A stretch of 64,000 bases of DNA from DASWNP01 sp036399175 (GTDB lineage Bacteria; Acidobacteriota; Blastocatellia; Pyrinomonadales; Pyrinomonadaceae). Location: NCBI GenBank assembly GCA_036399175.1, contig DASWNP010000037.1, positions 1 to 64,000 on the forward strand. The letters are read 5' to 3'. The notes beneath the pieces were generated by a model. That model saw only the letters and a list, made by a program, of their open reading frames with translations, did no database searches and was not told the origin of the DNA. This document shows, in pieces, positions 33,987 to 42,407 of this stretch. A program made the position numbers and the translations under genes. Position 1 is the first letter of the stretch. The number at the start of each line of letters is the position of its first letter.

Positions 33987-34115
33987 AGTCTGGAGTCTGG
34001 AGTCTGGAGTCTGGAGTCCGAGGTCTGGAGTCTGAAGTCTGGAGTCCGAGGCTTGGAGTTTGAAGCTTAACGTATGGCTTCTGACTTGTGACTCCGGACT
34101 CTGGACTTTAGACTT
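33987..34115. repeat. Heptamer-arm element H10 (GTCTGGA/GTCCGAG type)
   Basis: The left arm (33987-34066) is the longest array seen, about eleven 7-base units. The right arm (34080-34115) is shorter. It fills the space between two divergent genes and so occupies their promoter region. Confidence 0.85.
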
Positions 34116-34121
34116 ACCCTC

Positions 34122-35111
34122 ATGCGTGCCGTCAAAATTGTTTCTCACGGTGGGGTAGAGGCGCTTGAGGTGCGGGAGGTGGAGCGACCGCGCGCTGTGG
34201 GCGACCGCGTATCGGTGCGTGTTTATGCGTCGGCCTTGAACCGCGCCGATGTCTTGCAACGACGCGGGCGTTATCCCGCTCCGGCGGGCGTGCCCTCGGA
34301 TATTCCGGGGCTTGAGTTTGCGGGCGAGGTGGCGGAGGTTGGCGAAGACGTGCGCGCGTGGCGCGTGGGCGAGCGCGTGTTCGGCATCGCGGGCGGCGGC
34401 GCGCAGGCCGAGTATGTGGTTGTGCCGGAGACTGCTCTGGCCGCCATCCCCGAGAATCTCGGCTACACGGAGGCCGCCGCCGTCCCCGAAGTTTTCATCA
34501 CGGCGCACGATGCTCTCTTCACTCAGGGCGCTCTGGCGATGGGCGAGCGCGTGCTCATTCACGCCGCCGGTTCGGGCGTCGGCACGGCGGCCATCCAGCT
34601 TGCGCGCGCGGCGGGCGCTGGCGCTGTCTACGGCACGGCGCGCACGGCTGACAAACTGGAAAGAGCAAGAGCCTTCGGCCTCGACAGAGGGGTCGCGGTC
34701 GGCGACGACCCGCGCGTCTTCGCCGATGCCGTGCGCGAATGGACTGCGGGCGCGGGCGTCCAAATCATCCTCGATTTAGTCGGCGCATCCTACCTCGCCG
34801 CCAACCTCGACGCGCTGGCTCACCGGGGACGACTCATGCTCGTCGGCACGCTCGGCGGCGCGAGCGCGCCCCTCGACTTCGGCGTGGCCATGCAGAAGCG
34901 CCTGCGCATCACTGGCACAGTTCTACGCTCGCGCACCGCCGAAGAGAAAGCCGCCGCCGTCCGGCTCTTCGCCGCCCACGTCTGCCCCCTGCTCGCGCGC
35001 GGCACGCTCAGCCCCGTCATCGACCATATCTATCCGCTCGACCAAATCCGCGCCGCACACCAGCGCCTCGAATCCAATGAAAGCTTCGGCAAAATCGTCG
35101 TTACAGTCTGA
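34122..35111 (+). CDS. NAD(P)H:quinone oxidoreductase, zeta-crystallin/PIG3 type
   Basis: The 329-residue medium-chain dehydrogenase/reductase has the GroES-like domain (ALNRADVLQRRGRYPAPAG, PGLEFAGEV) and the NADPH-binding Rossmann fold with LIHAAGSGVGTAAIQLARA. It lacks zinc-ligand cysteines, as quinone reductases do. It closes with QRLESNESFGKIVVTV. The PIG3-type branch reduces quinones to semiquinones. The stop codon lies in the first unit of hairpin H11. No Shine-Dalgarno is seen because array H10 ends just before the ATG. Confidence 0.9.
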   Translation: MRAVKIVSHGGVEALEVREVERPRAVGDRVSVRVYASALNRADVLQRRGRYPAPAGVPSDIPGLEFAGEVAEVGEDVRAWRVGERVFGIAGGGAQAEYVVVPETALAAIPENLGYTEAAAVPEVFITAHDALFTQGALAMGERVLIHAAGSGVGTAAIQLARAAGAGAVYGTARTADKLERARAFGLDRGVAVGDDPRVFADAVREWTAGAGVQIILDLVGASYLAANLDALAHRGRLMLVGTLGGASAPLDFGVAMQKRLRITGTVLRSRTAEEKAAAVRLFAAHVCPLLARGTLSPVIDHIYPLDQIRAAHQRLESNESFGKIVVTV

Positions 35112-35198
35112 AGTCTGAAGTCGGGGGTCGGGAGTCGGGAGTCAAAGACAAATGCTTTTGGTTTTGACTCCCGACTTCAGACTTCAGACTCCAGACTA
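35106..35198. repeat. Heptamer-arm hairpin H11 (GTCTGAA/GTCGGGA type)
   Basis: Left arm 35106-35143, right arm 35163-35198. The loop AAAGACAAATGCTTTTGG followed by TTTTGAC is the reverse complement of the H7/H19 loop start, showing the family occurs in both orientations. A short TCACTTGTCACTG tract (35205-35217) follows, resembling H17. Confidence 0.88.
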
Positions 35199-35312
35199 TT
35201 CCCGTCACTTGTCACTGTCTTAAGAATGTAAGAGAATGAGTGTCGATTCAAACGGCCAGGTCTCTTTTGGGGATACGTTTGTTGGTTATGATATTTTTAG
35301 GAGAACAACAGA

Positions 35313-36044
35313 GTGAAAGCGGAATTGGAGCAGTTAATCGCTTTACAGACGACGGATACAAAGATACGCCAGCTACAGGCCGAACTGGACAATATCCCAC
35401 GAAGGCGCGCCGAGATCGAAAAGGAGTTCGATCAGCGCGCCTTCGAATTTAAGCAGATAGAGCAGAGGCGCGACCAAGCGCGAGAGCGCCGCGCGCAGCT
35501 CGACGACGAGCTGGCTCGCACGCGCATGCAGGCCGAAAAAGCCGAGCGCGATTTGATGTCTTCGACCAACGCCAAAGCTTACGAAGCGGCCATCCGCGAG
35601 GTCGATGCCGCCAAGAAGCACATCTCTCAACTGGAGACGCAAATCCTCGAACAGATGGAAGCCGTCGAGCAGGCCGAGGGCGAGATTCGAGAGCGCGAGC
35701 CTGAAATCGAAAAGCTCAGAGCCGAACAGCAGGGCAAGCTCGCGGCCTTCGAGCAGCAGACGCGTACGACCACCGATGAGCTGGCCGCGCGTCGGGCGGA
35801 GCGCGAGCGTCTGATGGGAGAGCTGCCCAAGCAGATGAGCACGCTCTACAACCGCATCAGCGCACGCATCCGCGACGGAGTGGCCGTCGCCGAAGCGCGC
35901 AACAGCTCCTGCGCCGCCTGCTTTATGACCATTCGCCCGCACGTCATGGCTCAAATCCGTCGCGGCGACGAAATCATCGTCTGCGACAATTGCAGCCGCA
36001 TCCTCTACTACGTTCCCGTCGAACAGGCACAGAGAGCTTCTTAA
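35313..36044 (+). CDS. Coiled-coil zinc-ribbon protein (DUF164/CT398-like)
   Basis: The 243-residue protein has an N-terminal helical hairpin of coiled coils (about 5-175) and a C-terminal zinc ribbon with CAACFMTIRP and CDNCSRILYY, giving four Cys ligands at about 199-227. This is the zf-RING_7/C4-type family, including chlamydial CT398, which binds sigma-54 or type III secretion parts. It starts at a GTG at 35313 with AGGAG about ten bases upstream. It is cytoplasmic. The function in acidobacteria is not established. Confidence 0.85.
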   Translation: MKAELEQLIALQTTDTKIRQLQAELDNIPRRRAEIEKEFDQRAFEFKQIEQRRDQARERRAQLDDELARTRMQAEKAERDLMSSTNAKAYEAAIREVDAAKKHISQLETQILEQMEAVEQAEGEIREREPEIEKLRAEQQGKLAAFEQQTRTTTDELAARRAERERLMGELPKQMSTLYNRISARIRDGVAVAEARNSSCAACFMTIRPHVMAQIRRGDEIIVCDNCSRILYYVPVEQAQRAS

Positions 36045-36134
36045 AAAGGCAAAAGTAAAAAGGCAAAGGGCAAAGGTGAGACGGAAGTAAGTTCTTCCTC
36101 ACTTTTGCCTTTTGCCTTTTTACTTTTGCCTTCT
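36043..36134. repeat. Heptamer-arm hairpin H12 (GCAAAAG/GCAAAGG type)
   Basis: Left arm 36043-36080, right arm 36098-36134. The right arm ends in T-rich sequence, so on the plus strand it can terminate transcription of the zinc-ribbon gene. Confidence 0.82.
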
Positions 36135-36164
36135 TTAGTTTTCCTGCTTCAGTCGAAAATCTTG

Positions 36165-36193
36165 TTGACTCCGGCGAGCGCCGAGCATATCTT
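36165..36193 (+). promoter_or_regulatory. Sigma-70-like promoter candidate for the monohaem protein gene
   Basis: TTGACT (36165-36170) and TATCTT (36188-36193) are 17 bases apart. A small palindrome CACGAGAG...CTCTCGTG (36260-36285) lies in the 5' leader just before the Shine-Dalgarno AGGAG. Confidence 0.35.
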
Positions 36194-36306
36194 CTCGTCT
36201 GTTATCCGGCTTTCTTTCTAGTTCTCGCCCTCCTTTAACTTCACTCAGGGTCACACGTTCCACGAGAGCTTGAAGACTCTCGTGCGATAGACAGGAGAAC
36301 AATCAT

Positions 36307-37827
36307 ATGCCGGAACCCCAAGGTCTCCCCGCCTCGCCGACGTGTACGAACACGGACAGCCCACACCCGAACGCACAAATCAAAGCTCTTCGCGCAGCCA
36401 AAGGACGGATGCGGCGGCGTTATTTCTCTCTCTTTCTGCTCGTCGCTGCGTGCGTCTGTTTCGGCGGGCTGCGTTGGATGTCGGCGGTAGAAAGCAGCGC
36501 GGCGCAGCGCCGACCGGCGAATCGTCCGGCGGCAGCCACAGCCCCGCAGGTTCCCTTTCCCGATTTCGGATTTCTGCCTCCGCCCGACACCTACAAGGGC
36601 GCGGTCTTCAAGCTCAGCCAGGACTACCCGACGACTCGTCCGCCCGCCAGCCGTCTTCCCGATTTCCTCAAGATTGATTTCCGGCAGGACTGGCGCGGCT
36701 ACATGATGGCCGCGCGACGCTATTGCTTCGAGGGCAACGTCGAAGTGGATTGGCGCGTTGAGAACAACCGCGTGCGCCGTTGGTATCACATGCCCTGGCA
36801 GCACTACGGCGCGTTCGGGCGCGAGGGCATTCACGGTTTGACGAAGGAAGCGCCCGTCGCCGTTAAGCAGTTGTCAGACCGGCAGACTTACGCGAACGCC
36901 GTGACGTGGGCTGTCGGCTTCTTCAACGAGCAGGGTGGCTACGGCATCGGGCAGGTCTGGCGAGACCGTCTCAATCCCGACCTCGCACGCCTGCGCGGAG
37001 GCTTTCCCGACGGGACGGTCATCTGCAAGCCGCTCTTCGTCTCGCTTCCCGCCGACCAGGTAGCGCAACAAGTTCCGAGCCTCGTCAACCCCGTCCAGTG
37101 GGACGCCTACATCACTCCGAGCTTCCAGTCGAGCGACCGCTCGGTAGGGAAAGTGACGCTCATTCAGATGGACGTGGCCGTGCGCGACCCGCGCTCCCCG
37201 CTCGGTTGGCTCTTCGGCACTTTCCAGTACAACGGCAAGATGAACGAGCGACAGCGTTGGGACAACCTCGTCCCCGTCGGCCTGATGTGGGGCAACGACC
37301 CGGACAATAACGAGAAGGCCGCGCCCAACATCCCGCCCTCGAAGACCATCATCAACGCCGCGCTCAAGGAGACCGTCATCAACCCGGACACGAACGAGCT
37401 GCCGCCCACACACCTCGGCTGGAACGGCAGATTGAACGGCCCCGTCGATAATGCCATGAGTTCCTGCATGAGCTGTCACATGACGGCTGAATATCCGAAG
37501 CTCTCCGACATCACACCCTTCTTCGACAAGCGAAACCCGCCCGAAGGCTCGCCCACATGGATGCTCTGGTTCCGCGACATCAATTGCGGCGTGCCCTTCG
37601 ATCAGGGCGCGACATCAGCCGACTACAGCCTCCAACTCGCCATCAGCATTCAGAACTTCGAGTCGTGGCGCGACACGCAGGCCGGACTCTTCGCCAGCCA
37701 GTATCCGACCTCGGCCACACGCGGCGGCCTGCCGCAGACGCGCGGCGTCCCGCTCAAAGTGCAGGGGGCAAGACAACCCGCCAAACGCGACGTGTACCCG
37801 ATTGTCCGCGACAAGGTCGAGCAATAA
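36307..37827 (+). CDS. Membrane-anchored or exported protein with one CXXCH haem motif
   Basis: The 506-residue protein has a signal anchor (about 37-55, YFSLFLLVAACVCFGGLRW) after a basic stretch, then a large extracytoplasmic domain. A single haem-binding motif CMSCH (about 387-391) follows the conserved-looking HLGWNGRLNGPVDNAMSS. The rest (FRQDWRGYMMAARRYCFEGN, WYHMPWQHYGAFGREGIHG) is unlike classical c-type cytochromes. I infer a c-type haem protein of the periplasm, substrate unknown. AGGAG precedes the ATG; a terminator follows. Confidence 0.7.
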   Translation: MPEPQGLPASPTCTNTDSPHPNAQIKALRAAKGRMRRRYFSLFLLVAACVCFGGLRWMSAVESSAAQRRPANRPAAATAPQVPFPDFGFLPPPDTYKGAVFKLSQDYPTTRPPASRLPDFLKIDFRQDWRGYMMAARRYCFEGNVEVDWRVENNRVRRWYHMPWQHYGAFGREGIHGLTKEAPVAVKQLSDRQTYANAVTWAVGFFNEQGGYGIGQVWRDRLNPDLARLRGGFPDGTVICKPLFVSLPADQVAQQVPSLVNPVQWDAYITPSFQSSDRSVGKVTLIQMDVAVRDPRSPLGWLFGTFQYNGKMNERQRWDNLVPVGLMWGNDPDNNEKAAPNIPPSKTIINAALKETVINPDTNELPPTHLGWNGRLNGPVDNAMSSCMSCHMTAEYPKLSDITPFFDKRNPPEGSPTWMLWFRDINCGVPFDQGATSADYSLQLAISIQNFESWRDTQAGLFASQYPTSATRGGLPQTRGVPLKVQGARQPAKRDVYPIVRDKVEQ

Positions 37828-37867
37828 GCCTCGACGGTGCCGGAACGGCGGCGACGGCAATAACGAT

Positions 37868-37903
37868 ACGGGCGGAGAACAGCGATTCTTCGCCCGTCTT
37901 TTC
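37868..37903 (+). terminator. Rho-independent terminator after the monohaem protein gene
   Basis: ACGGGCG (37868-37874) pairs with CGCCCGT (37891-37897), followed by CTTTTC. Confidence 0.6.
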
Positions 37904-37983
37904 GTCCGCCATATTTTCGCAACGCATGAGCTTCAACATACATCTCACCCTAACATCATTGGGTTGAGCAAGGAGGTTGCAGA

Positions 37984-39075
37984 GTGGCGAGCGCGGAGGC
38001 GTTGGTTGAGAAGGGCTTGGGCGCGAGTGCGGGAGAAGCTATCGCAGGCGCGAGCGTCGTCGCGCGCGGCGCGCGTGCGCGCTGGTGGGTGCGCCGGGGC
38101 ACGAAGCGTCGCGGCTTCCACTACGAAACCTCCGACGGCAAACCTATCACGGACGAAGTCCAGCTTGAGCGCATCCGCTCGCTCGTCATTCCTCCGGCCT
38201 GGGAGCAGGTTCGCATCTCGCCTTCGGCGCGCAGCCCTTTGCAGGCTATCGGCATCGACAAGAGCGGGCGCGTCCAGCGTATCTATCATCCATCCTTCGC
38301 CGCGCGGCAGGCGCGACGCAAATACGAAAAGATTACTCGCTTCGGGCAGGAGCTACACAAGCTCCGGCGCAAGGTCAACGAAGACATCGCCCTCGAAGGT
38401 CTGCCGCGCGAGCGCGTGCTGGCCGTCGTCATCCGGCTGATGAACGACCTCCACTTCCGCGTCGGCTCGGAAGAGAGCGTGCGGCGCTACCGCACCTACG
38501 GAGTGACGACGCTTCGCAAACGTCATCTCGAAATCAAGCGCGGCGGCCGCCTCATTTTCTCTTTCGTCGGCAAGCATCACATCCGACATCGCCGCATCCT
38601 CGTCGATGAAGAACTCGCCTCGCTCATGCGCGACATACAGAAGCTCGGCGGCTCAAGGCTCTTTCAATATCTCGACGCTGAAGGCAAGCCGCGCCCCGTC
38701 GCCGCGCGCGATGTCAACGAATACATCAAGGCCGCCACCTCTGCGGAATTCTCCGCCAAAGATTTTCGCACCTGGGGCGGCACGCTCCTGAGCGCCGTCG
38801 AGCTGGCCGAGATAGGCTGCCCGGAGGATGAACGCGAGCGTAATCGCCGCGTCGTCCATGCCGTCAAGCGCGTCGCCGAGCGTCTCGGAAACACGCCGAC
38901 CGTCTGCCGTAGCTGCTACATCCACCCGTCAGTCCTCGAATCCTACGAGCGCGGGCAGACCATCGAAGAGTTTCGCCCGCGCAAAGAGCGCCGCATACAT
39001 CGCCAGCAGCCCGAATACGAAGTCGAAGAAATCGCGCTGCTCAGACTGCTCGGCGGCGAGCGGCCTAACGTATAG
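37984..39075 (+). CDS. DNA topoisomerase IB (poxvirus-like bacterial type)
   Basis: The 363-residue enzyme relaxes supercoils through a 3'-phosphotyrosine link. It has the N-terminal domain with GFHYETSDGKPI and VQRIYHPSFAARQARRKYEK, the catalytic domain with RVGSEESVRRYRTYGVTTL (first catalytic Arg), GKHHIRHRR and DFRTWGGTLLSAVEL (second Arg), and the nucleophile Tyr in CRSCYIHPSVLESY. GTG start with a strong AAGGAGG eight bases upstream. Bacterial IB enzymes are sporadically distributed and probably spread by transfer. A strong terminator follows. Confidence 0.93.
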   Translation: MASAEALVEKGLGASAGEAIAGASVVARGARARWWVRRGTKRRGFHYETSDGKPITDEVQLERIRSLVIPPAWEQVRISPSARSPLQAIGIDKSGRVQRIYHPSFAARQARRKYEKITRFGQELHKLRRKVNEDIALEGLPRERVLAVVIRLMNDLHFRVGSEESVRRYRTYGVTTLRKRHLEIKRGGRLIFSFVGKHHIRHRRILVDEELASLMRDIQKLGGSRLFQYLDAEGKPRPVAARDVNEYIKAATSAEFSAKDFRTWGGTLLSAVELAEIGCPEDERERNRRVVHAVKRVAERLGNTPTVCRSCYIHPSVLESYERGQTIEEFRPRKERRIHRQQPEYEVEEIALLRLLGGERPNV

Positions 39076-39127
39076 ATAGCTCAAAGCTCCTGTCCGGCAG
39101 AGCGTACAATCCCACCTTCAATCTCGC

Positions 39128-39179
39128 AAAGAGGAAGTCCCCGCACGTCGAACACTCGACGTGCGGGGACTTCCTCTTT
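39128..39179. terminator. Perfect 24-bp bidirectional terminator
   Basis: AAAGAGGAAGTCCCCGCACG... (39128-39151) and its complement (39156-39179) enclose ACAC. A-run and T-run at the ends allow termination of both convergent genes. Confidence 0.9.
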
Positions 39180-39204
39180 ATGCGGCTTGTGCTCTCGGTC
39201 GGCC

Positions 39205-42078
39205 TTATGGCTGGCCGAAGCGCGAGCGGTACTCGGTCGAGTCGATGAACGACTCGACCATCTCGGCGCGGCGGATACGCGCGAGCGCCACGTTGGCGTC
39301 GCGCACGTCCTCGCCGGGCAGGCTCGCGTTGTTCAGCTTGCCCAGCCAGAAGTTGAAACCGGCGAGATTGTTGTCGGGCGGGTCTTCGGGGTTGCGCCGC
39401 AGGTAGCCGAAGTATTGCATCAGCACGAAGGCGCGGTTGTAGAGCGAGTTGAAGACCGAGCGCGTCTCGGCGACGCGTGCGAGCGCGGTGGCGCGCGTCT
39501 CCGTGCCCGAGTTGAGACCGGCGACGAGCGCGTCGCGCGTGGCCGCCTCGCTCGACGGGTCGACACCCGCGTTGGTGAAGAGCGCGTTGACGTAAGCCTC
39601 GTTTGAGACGCCCGTGTAGCGCGTGGTGAACTCTTCGCGATTGACGAAGCGTTCGAGGAAAGCGCGACGGTTGGCGGCGAGGCGTTCGAGCGCGCCCGAC
39701 TGGCCGACGACGACGCCCTCCCTAATCGCCTGCACGTCTTCGAGGAACTCTCGGAAGCGCGGGAGGCGACCGAAAGCCTCCTGGTAGACGCGGATGACGA
39801 AGTAGCCCGTGCCCTGGAACTCGATGGAGAGGAAGAACGCGGTCGAGACGTTGGCGCGCGCAAAGAGCACGCAACGCGCGCGGTCAATCGCGGGCGTGGC
39901 CGGGCAGCGCGCAATCTGCTCGTTGAGCACGTTCGTCCAGAAGCGCAGTCCCGCCTCGTCCGGCTCGCGGTTGAGGAAGTCGAGATACTGCTGGCGGACG
40001 AAGAACTCTGTATCGTCAATCGGGTTCGGGAAGGCGGTCACGACCGCGAGGCCGCGCAGCGCGCCCGACAGCCCGCCGAAGTTGCCGACGAGCGTCGCCG
40101 CGCCGGTCGAGAGGTTGATGGTGTAGAGGCCGGTCGTGCCGCCGACGGTGAGCCCCCCGAGCGCCATATTCGTGCCCGGCACGATGTCGAAGCCGACGGC
40201 GTCCGAGGTGTCTATGCCGAGCGAGCCGACGGTATTGAGCGTGCCGGAGTTGGGCGGGTTCTGAATCAGGAGCACGTCGCGCGCCGAGTCGATGTCGTAG
40301 AGCGTCGTCGTGGTCGCGCCCGCGACTGAGTTGGTGTAGGCCGAGCCGACGACGTTCGGGTTCTGGCCTGCCGCCGCGTCCGTCGCAGCGTAGGCGAGCG
40401 TGCCGTCAACTGTGGCCGCGCCGTTGTCCACGTTGACGCGCAGGTTCTGGTCGGTGTCAGAAGTGATGCGCAGTCGGTCGGGCACGGGGTTGAAGTCGAC
40501 GCCGAAGGAGTTGCCGTTCAAGGCCACCGAGAGCGTCGAGAGCTGGAAGGCGCGACCGGTCGTCGGGTTGAGCACGTAGATGCGCCCCGTGCTGCCGAGG
40601 GCGTAGAGCTGGCGCGTGGCCGGTCGCACGTCGATGCCGCGCACGGTCTCGCCCGGTTGCAAGCCTTCGATGGCGACTGTCGAGACTGTAGCGCCGGGCG
40701 CGCCCGCGCTGTAGCGGCGCAGGTTGTTCGAGGCATCCACCACGTAGAGCGTGACGCCGGACATCGACCCCTGCGACGAATTAGAGTCGTTGTCGGTAAT
40801 CGTCACGGTGAGAGCGTTGGGAGCGCCGAGGTTTGCGCCGGTCGCGTTGCCGAGAGTGACGATGAACGTCTCGTCCTGCTCGACGAAAGAGTCGTCGATG
40901 ATGGGAACGTTGACCGTCTTGCTCGTCTCGCCGGCGGCGAAGACGAGAGTGGCAAAGATGGGCGTGAAGTCGGAACGGTCGGAGGCCGTGCCGCTGACGG
41001 TGGCGAGGTCGACGACCGCAGGCTGAGAGACGTTGCCGGCGCGCGTGACGGTAATGGTCGCGCGCCCCGCGCCCTCGCCGACGGTTAAAGTCGCGGCGCT
41101 GAACTGGATAGTTCCGGCGGGCGCGTTCGCATTCAAGGGCTGCACGTCGGGGTCAAGCTCGGTCTCGTCGGTCGCGGTCAGGCGCTGCACGTTGCTCGCG
41201 TCGGCGTTGACGGAGTAGAGGTCGAAGCTGCCGTCGCGGTCGGAGACGAAGACGACGCGGCTGCCGTCGGGCGTGCGCGCGGGTCTACCGTCGAAGGCCG
41301 GGTTGTTGGTCAGGCGCGTGGGGGCAGAGCCGTCTGCGCCCATGATGTAGATTTCGTCGTTGCCGTCGCGCTCGCTCTGGAACGTGATGCGCATCTGCGA
41401 CCAGGCCGGGTTGGTGTCGCCCGCAGGGTTATTAGTCAGATTCGTCTGCCCCGAGCCGTCGGCGTTCATCACGTAGATTTCGTCGTTGCCGTCGCGCTGG
41501 CTGACAAACGCGATGCGGTTGCCGGAAGGCGACCATGTCGGGCGGAAGTCCTGCGCGGTGCTGTCGGTCAGGCGCGTCACGCCTGAGCCGTCTGCGTTCA
41601 TCAGGTAGATGTTGGCGTTGCCGTCGCGCTCGGAGGTGAAGGCTATCTTGCTGCCGTCGGGCGACCAGGTGGGGTCGAGGTCGGCAGCCGTGTTTCTGGT
41701 CAGACGCGTCTCGCTGCCGCCCGCCGTGTTGACGATGTAAATCTCCTGATTGCCGTCGCGGTCGCTGACAAAGGCGATGCGGTTGCCGTCGGGCGCAAAG
41801 CTCGGGTCGAAGTCTTCCGCAGAGTTGTTGGTGATTTTGGTGAGACCGCCGCCTTCGGGGTTGAGGGTGTAGACCTCGAAGTTGTCTTCGTAGTCGGCGG
41901 CGAAGGCGATGCGCCCGCGCGGGTTTTCCTGATGGTTGTCAGGCTTGATTTCTTCCTGTTGCTGGCTCGTCCTTCCTGCGGCACGCGCCGGGAAGAAGAG
42001 CGGCGCTGCGCCTGCGACGAGTATCGCCAGCGCCAGACACACGGCGACCCGGCGTTTGAATACGATGTTTACCTTCAT
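39205..42078 (-). CDS. Secreted multidomain protein: PD40 propeller, Calx-beta, DUF4394, DUF4214
   Basis: The 957-residue protein has a signal peptide (about 1-33). Residues about 55-320 are six PD40/TolB-like propeller repeats (FVSDRDGNQEIYIVN, FTSERDGNANIYLMN and others). Residues about 325-430 are a Calx-beta domain (VGEGAGRATITVTRAG...DDSFVEQDETFIVTLGN). Residues about 445-705 are a DUF4394 domain (FGVDFNPVPDRLRITSDTDQNLRVN). Residues about 715-955 are DUF4214 (FVRQQYLDFLNREPDEAGLRFW). Such combinations are typical of acidobacterial surface or secreted proteins; the biochemical role is unknown. GGGGGAAC precedes the ATG. It is transcribed divergently from the DUF4331 gene. Confidence 0.88.
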   Translation of the reverse strand: MKVNIVFKRRVAVCLALAILVAGAAPLFFPARAAGRTSQQQEEIKPDNHQENPRGRIAFAADYEDNFEVYTLNPEGGGLTKITNNSAEDFDPSFAPDGNRIAFVSDRDGNQEIYIVNTAGGSETRLTRNTAADLDPTWSPDGSKIAFTSERDGNANIYLMNADGSGVTRLTDSTAQDFRPTWSPSGNRIAFVSQRDGNDEIYVMNADGSGQTNLTNNPAGDTNPAWSQMRITFQSERDGNDEIYIMGADGSAPTRLTNNPAFDGRPARTPDGSRVVFVSDRDGSFDLYSVNADASNVQRLTATDETELDPDVQPLNANAPAGTIQFSAATLTVGEGAGRATITVTRAGNVSQPAVVDLATVSGTASDRSDFTPIFATLVFAAGETSKTVNVPIIDDSFVEQDETFIVTLGNATGANLGAPNALTVTITDNDSNSSQGSMSGVTLYVVDASNNLRRYSAGAPGATVSTVAIEGLQPGETVRGIDVRPATRQLYALGSTGRIYVLNPTTGRAFQLSTLSVALNGNSFGVDFNPVPDRLRITSDTDQNLRVNVDNGAATVDGTLAYAATDAAAGQNPNVVGSAYTNSVAGATTTTLYDIDSARDVLLIQNPPNSGTLNTVGSLGIDTSDAVGFDIVPGTNMALGGLTVGGTTGLYTINLSTGAATLVGNFGGLSGALRGLAVVTAFPNPIDDTEFFVRQQYLDFLNREPDEAGLRFWTNVLNEQIARCPATPAIDRARCVLFARANVSTAFFLSIEFQGTGYFVIRVYQEAFGRLPRFREFLEDVQAIREGVVVGQSGALERLAANRRAFLERFVNREEFTTRYTGVSNEAYVNALFTNAGVDPSSEAATRDALVAGLNSGTETRATALARVAETRSVFNSLYNRAFVLMQYFGYLRRNPEDPPDNNLAGFNFWLGKLNNASLPGEDVRDANVALARIRRAEMVESFIDSTEYRSRFGQP

Positions 42079-42407
42079 GTTCCCCCTGCCCTTGAAAGCC
42101 GGCCCGCTGGCAGCCGCGCGAAATGTTTTTTCTCAGGTCTAAATCCGACCCTGCTTCGGCGTCCGTAGATTGTGTGACTCAGAGCTTCACTTAGGATTAG
42201 TTGACTGAAGTTACGGATGCGGAAGCCGCCCCGGATTCGACGCGGAAGAAAATTTTTTCGCCGCTGAACGAAAGCGCGGACGCAAACCCGACTCCTAACC
42301 CGCCGTGCTCGTGCGGGCACGCTCTTCGTGTGTGCGCTTTAGCGGAGGTATCGGTGTCGGGCTTTATCAAGACCAGCAGAGTTGATCCACCAAAAGGGGG
42401 AAGAGAG
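42079..42407. other. Divergent intergenic region
   Basis: The 329 bases between the two secreted-protein genes must hold both promoters. I see no convincing -35/-10 pair and no further gene; an open frame from 42201 joins the DUF4331 gene but is not family-like. Confidence 0.5.
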
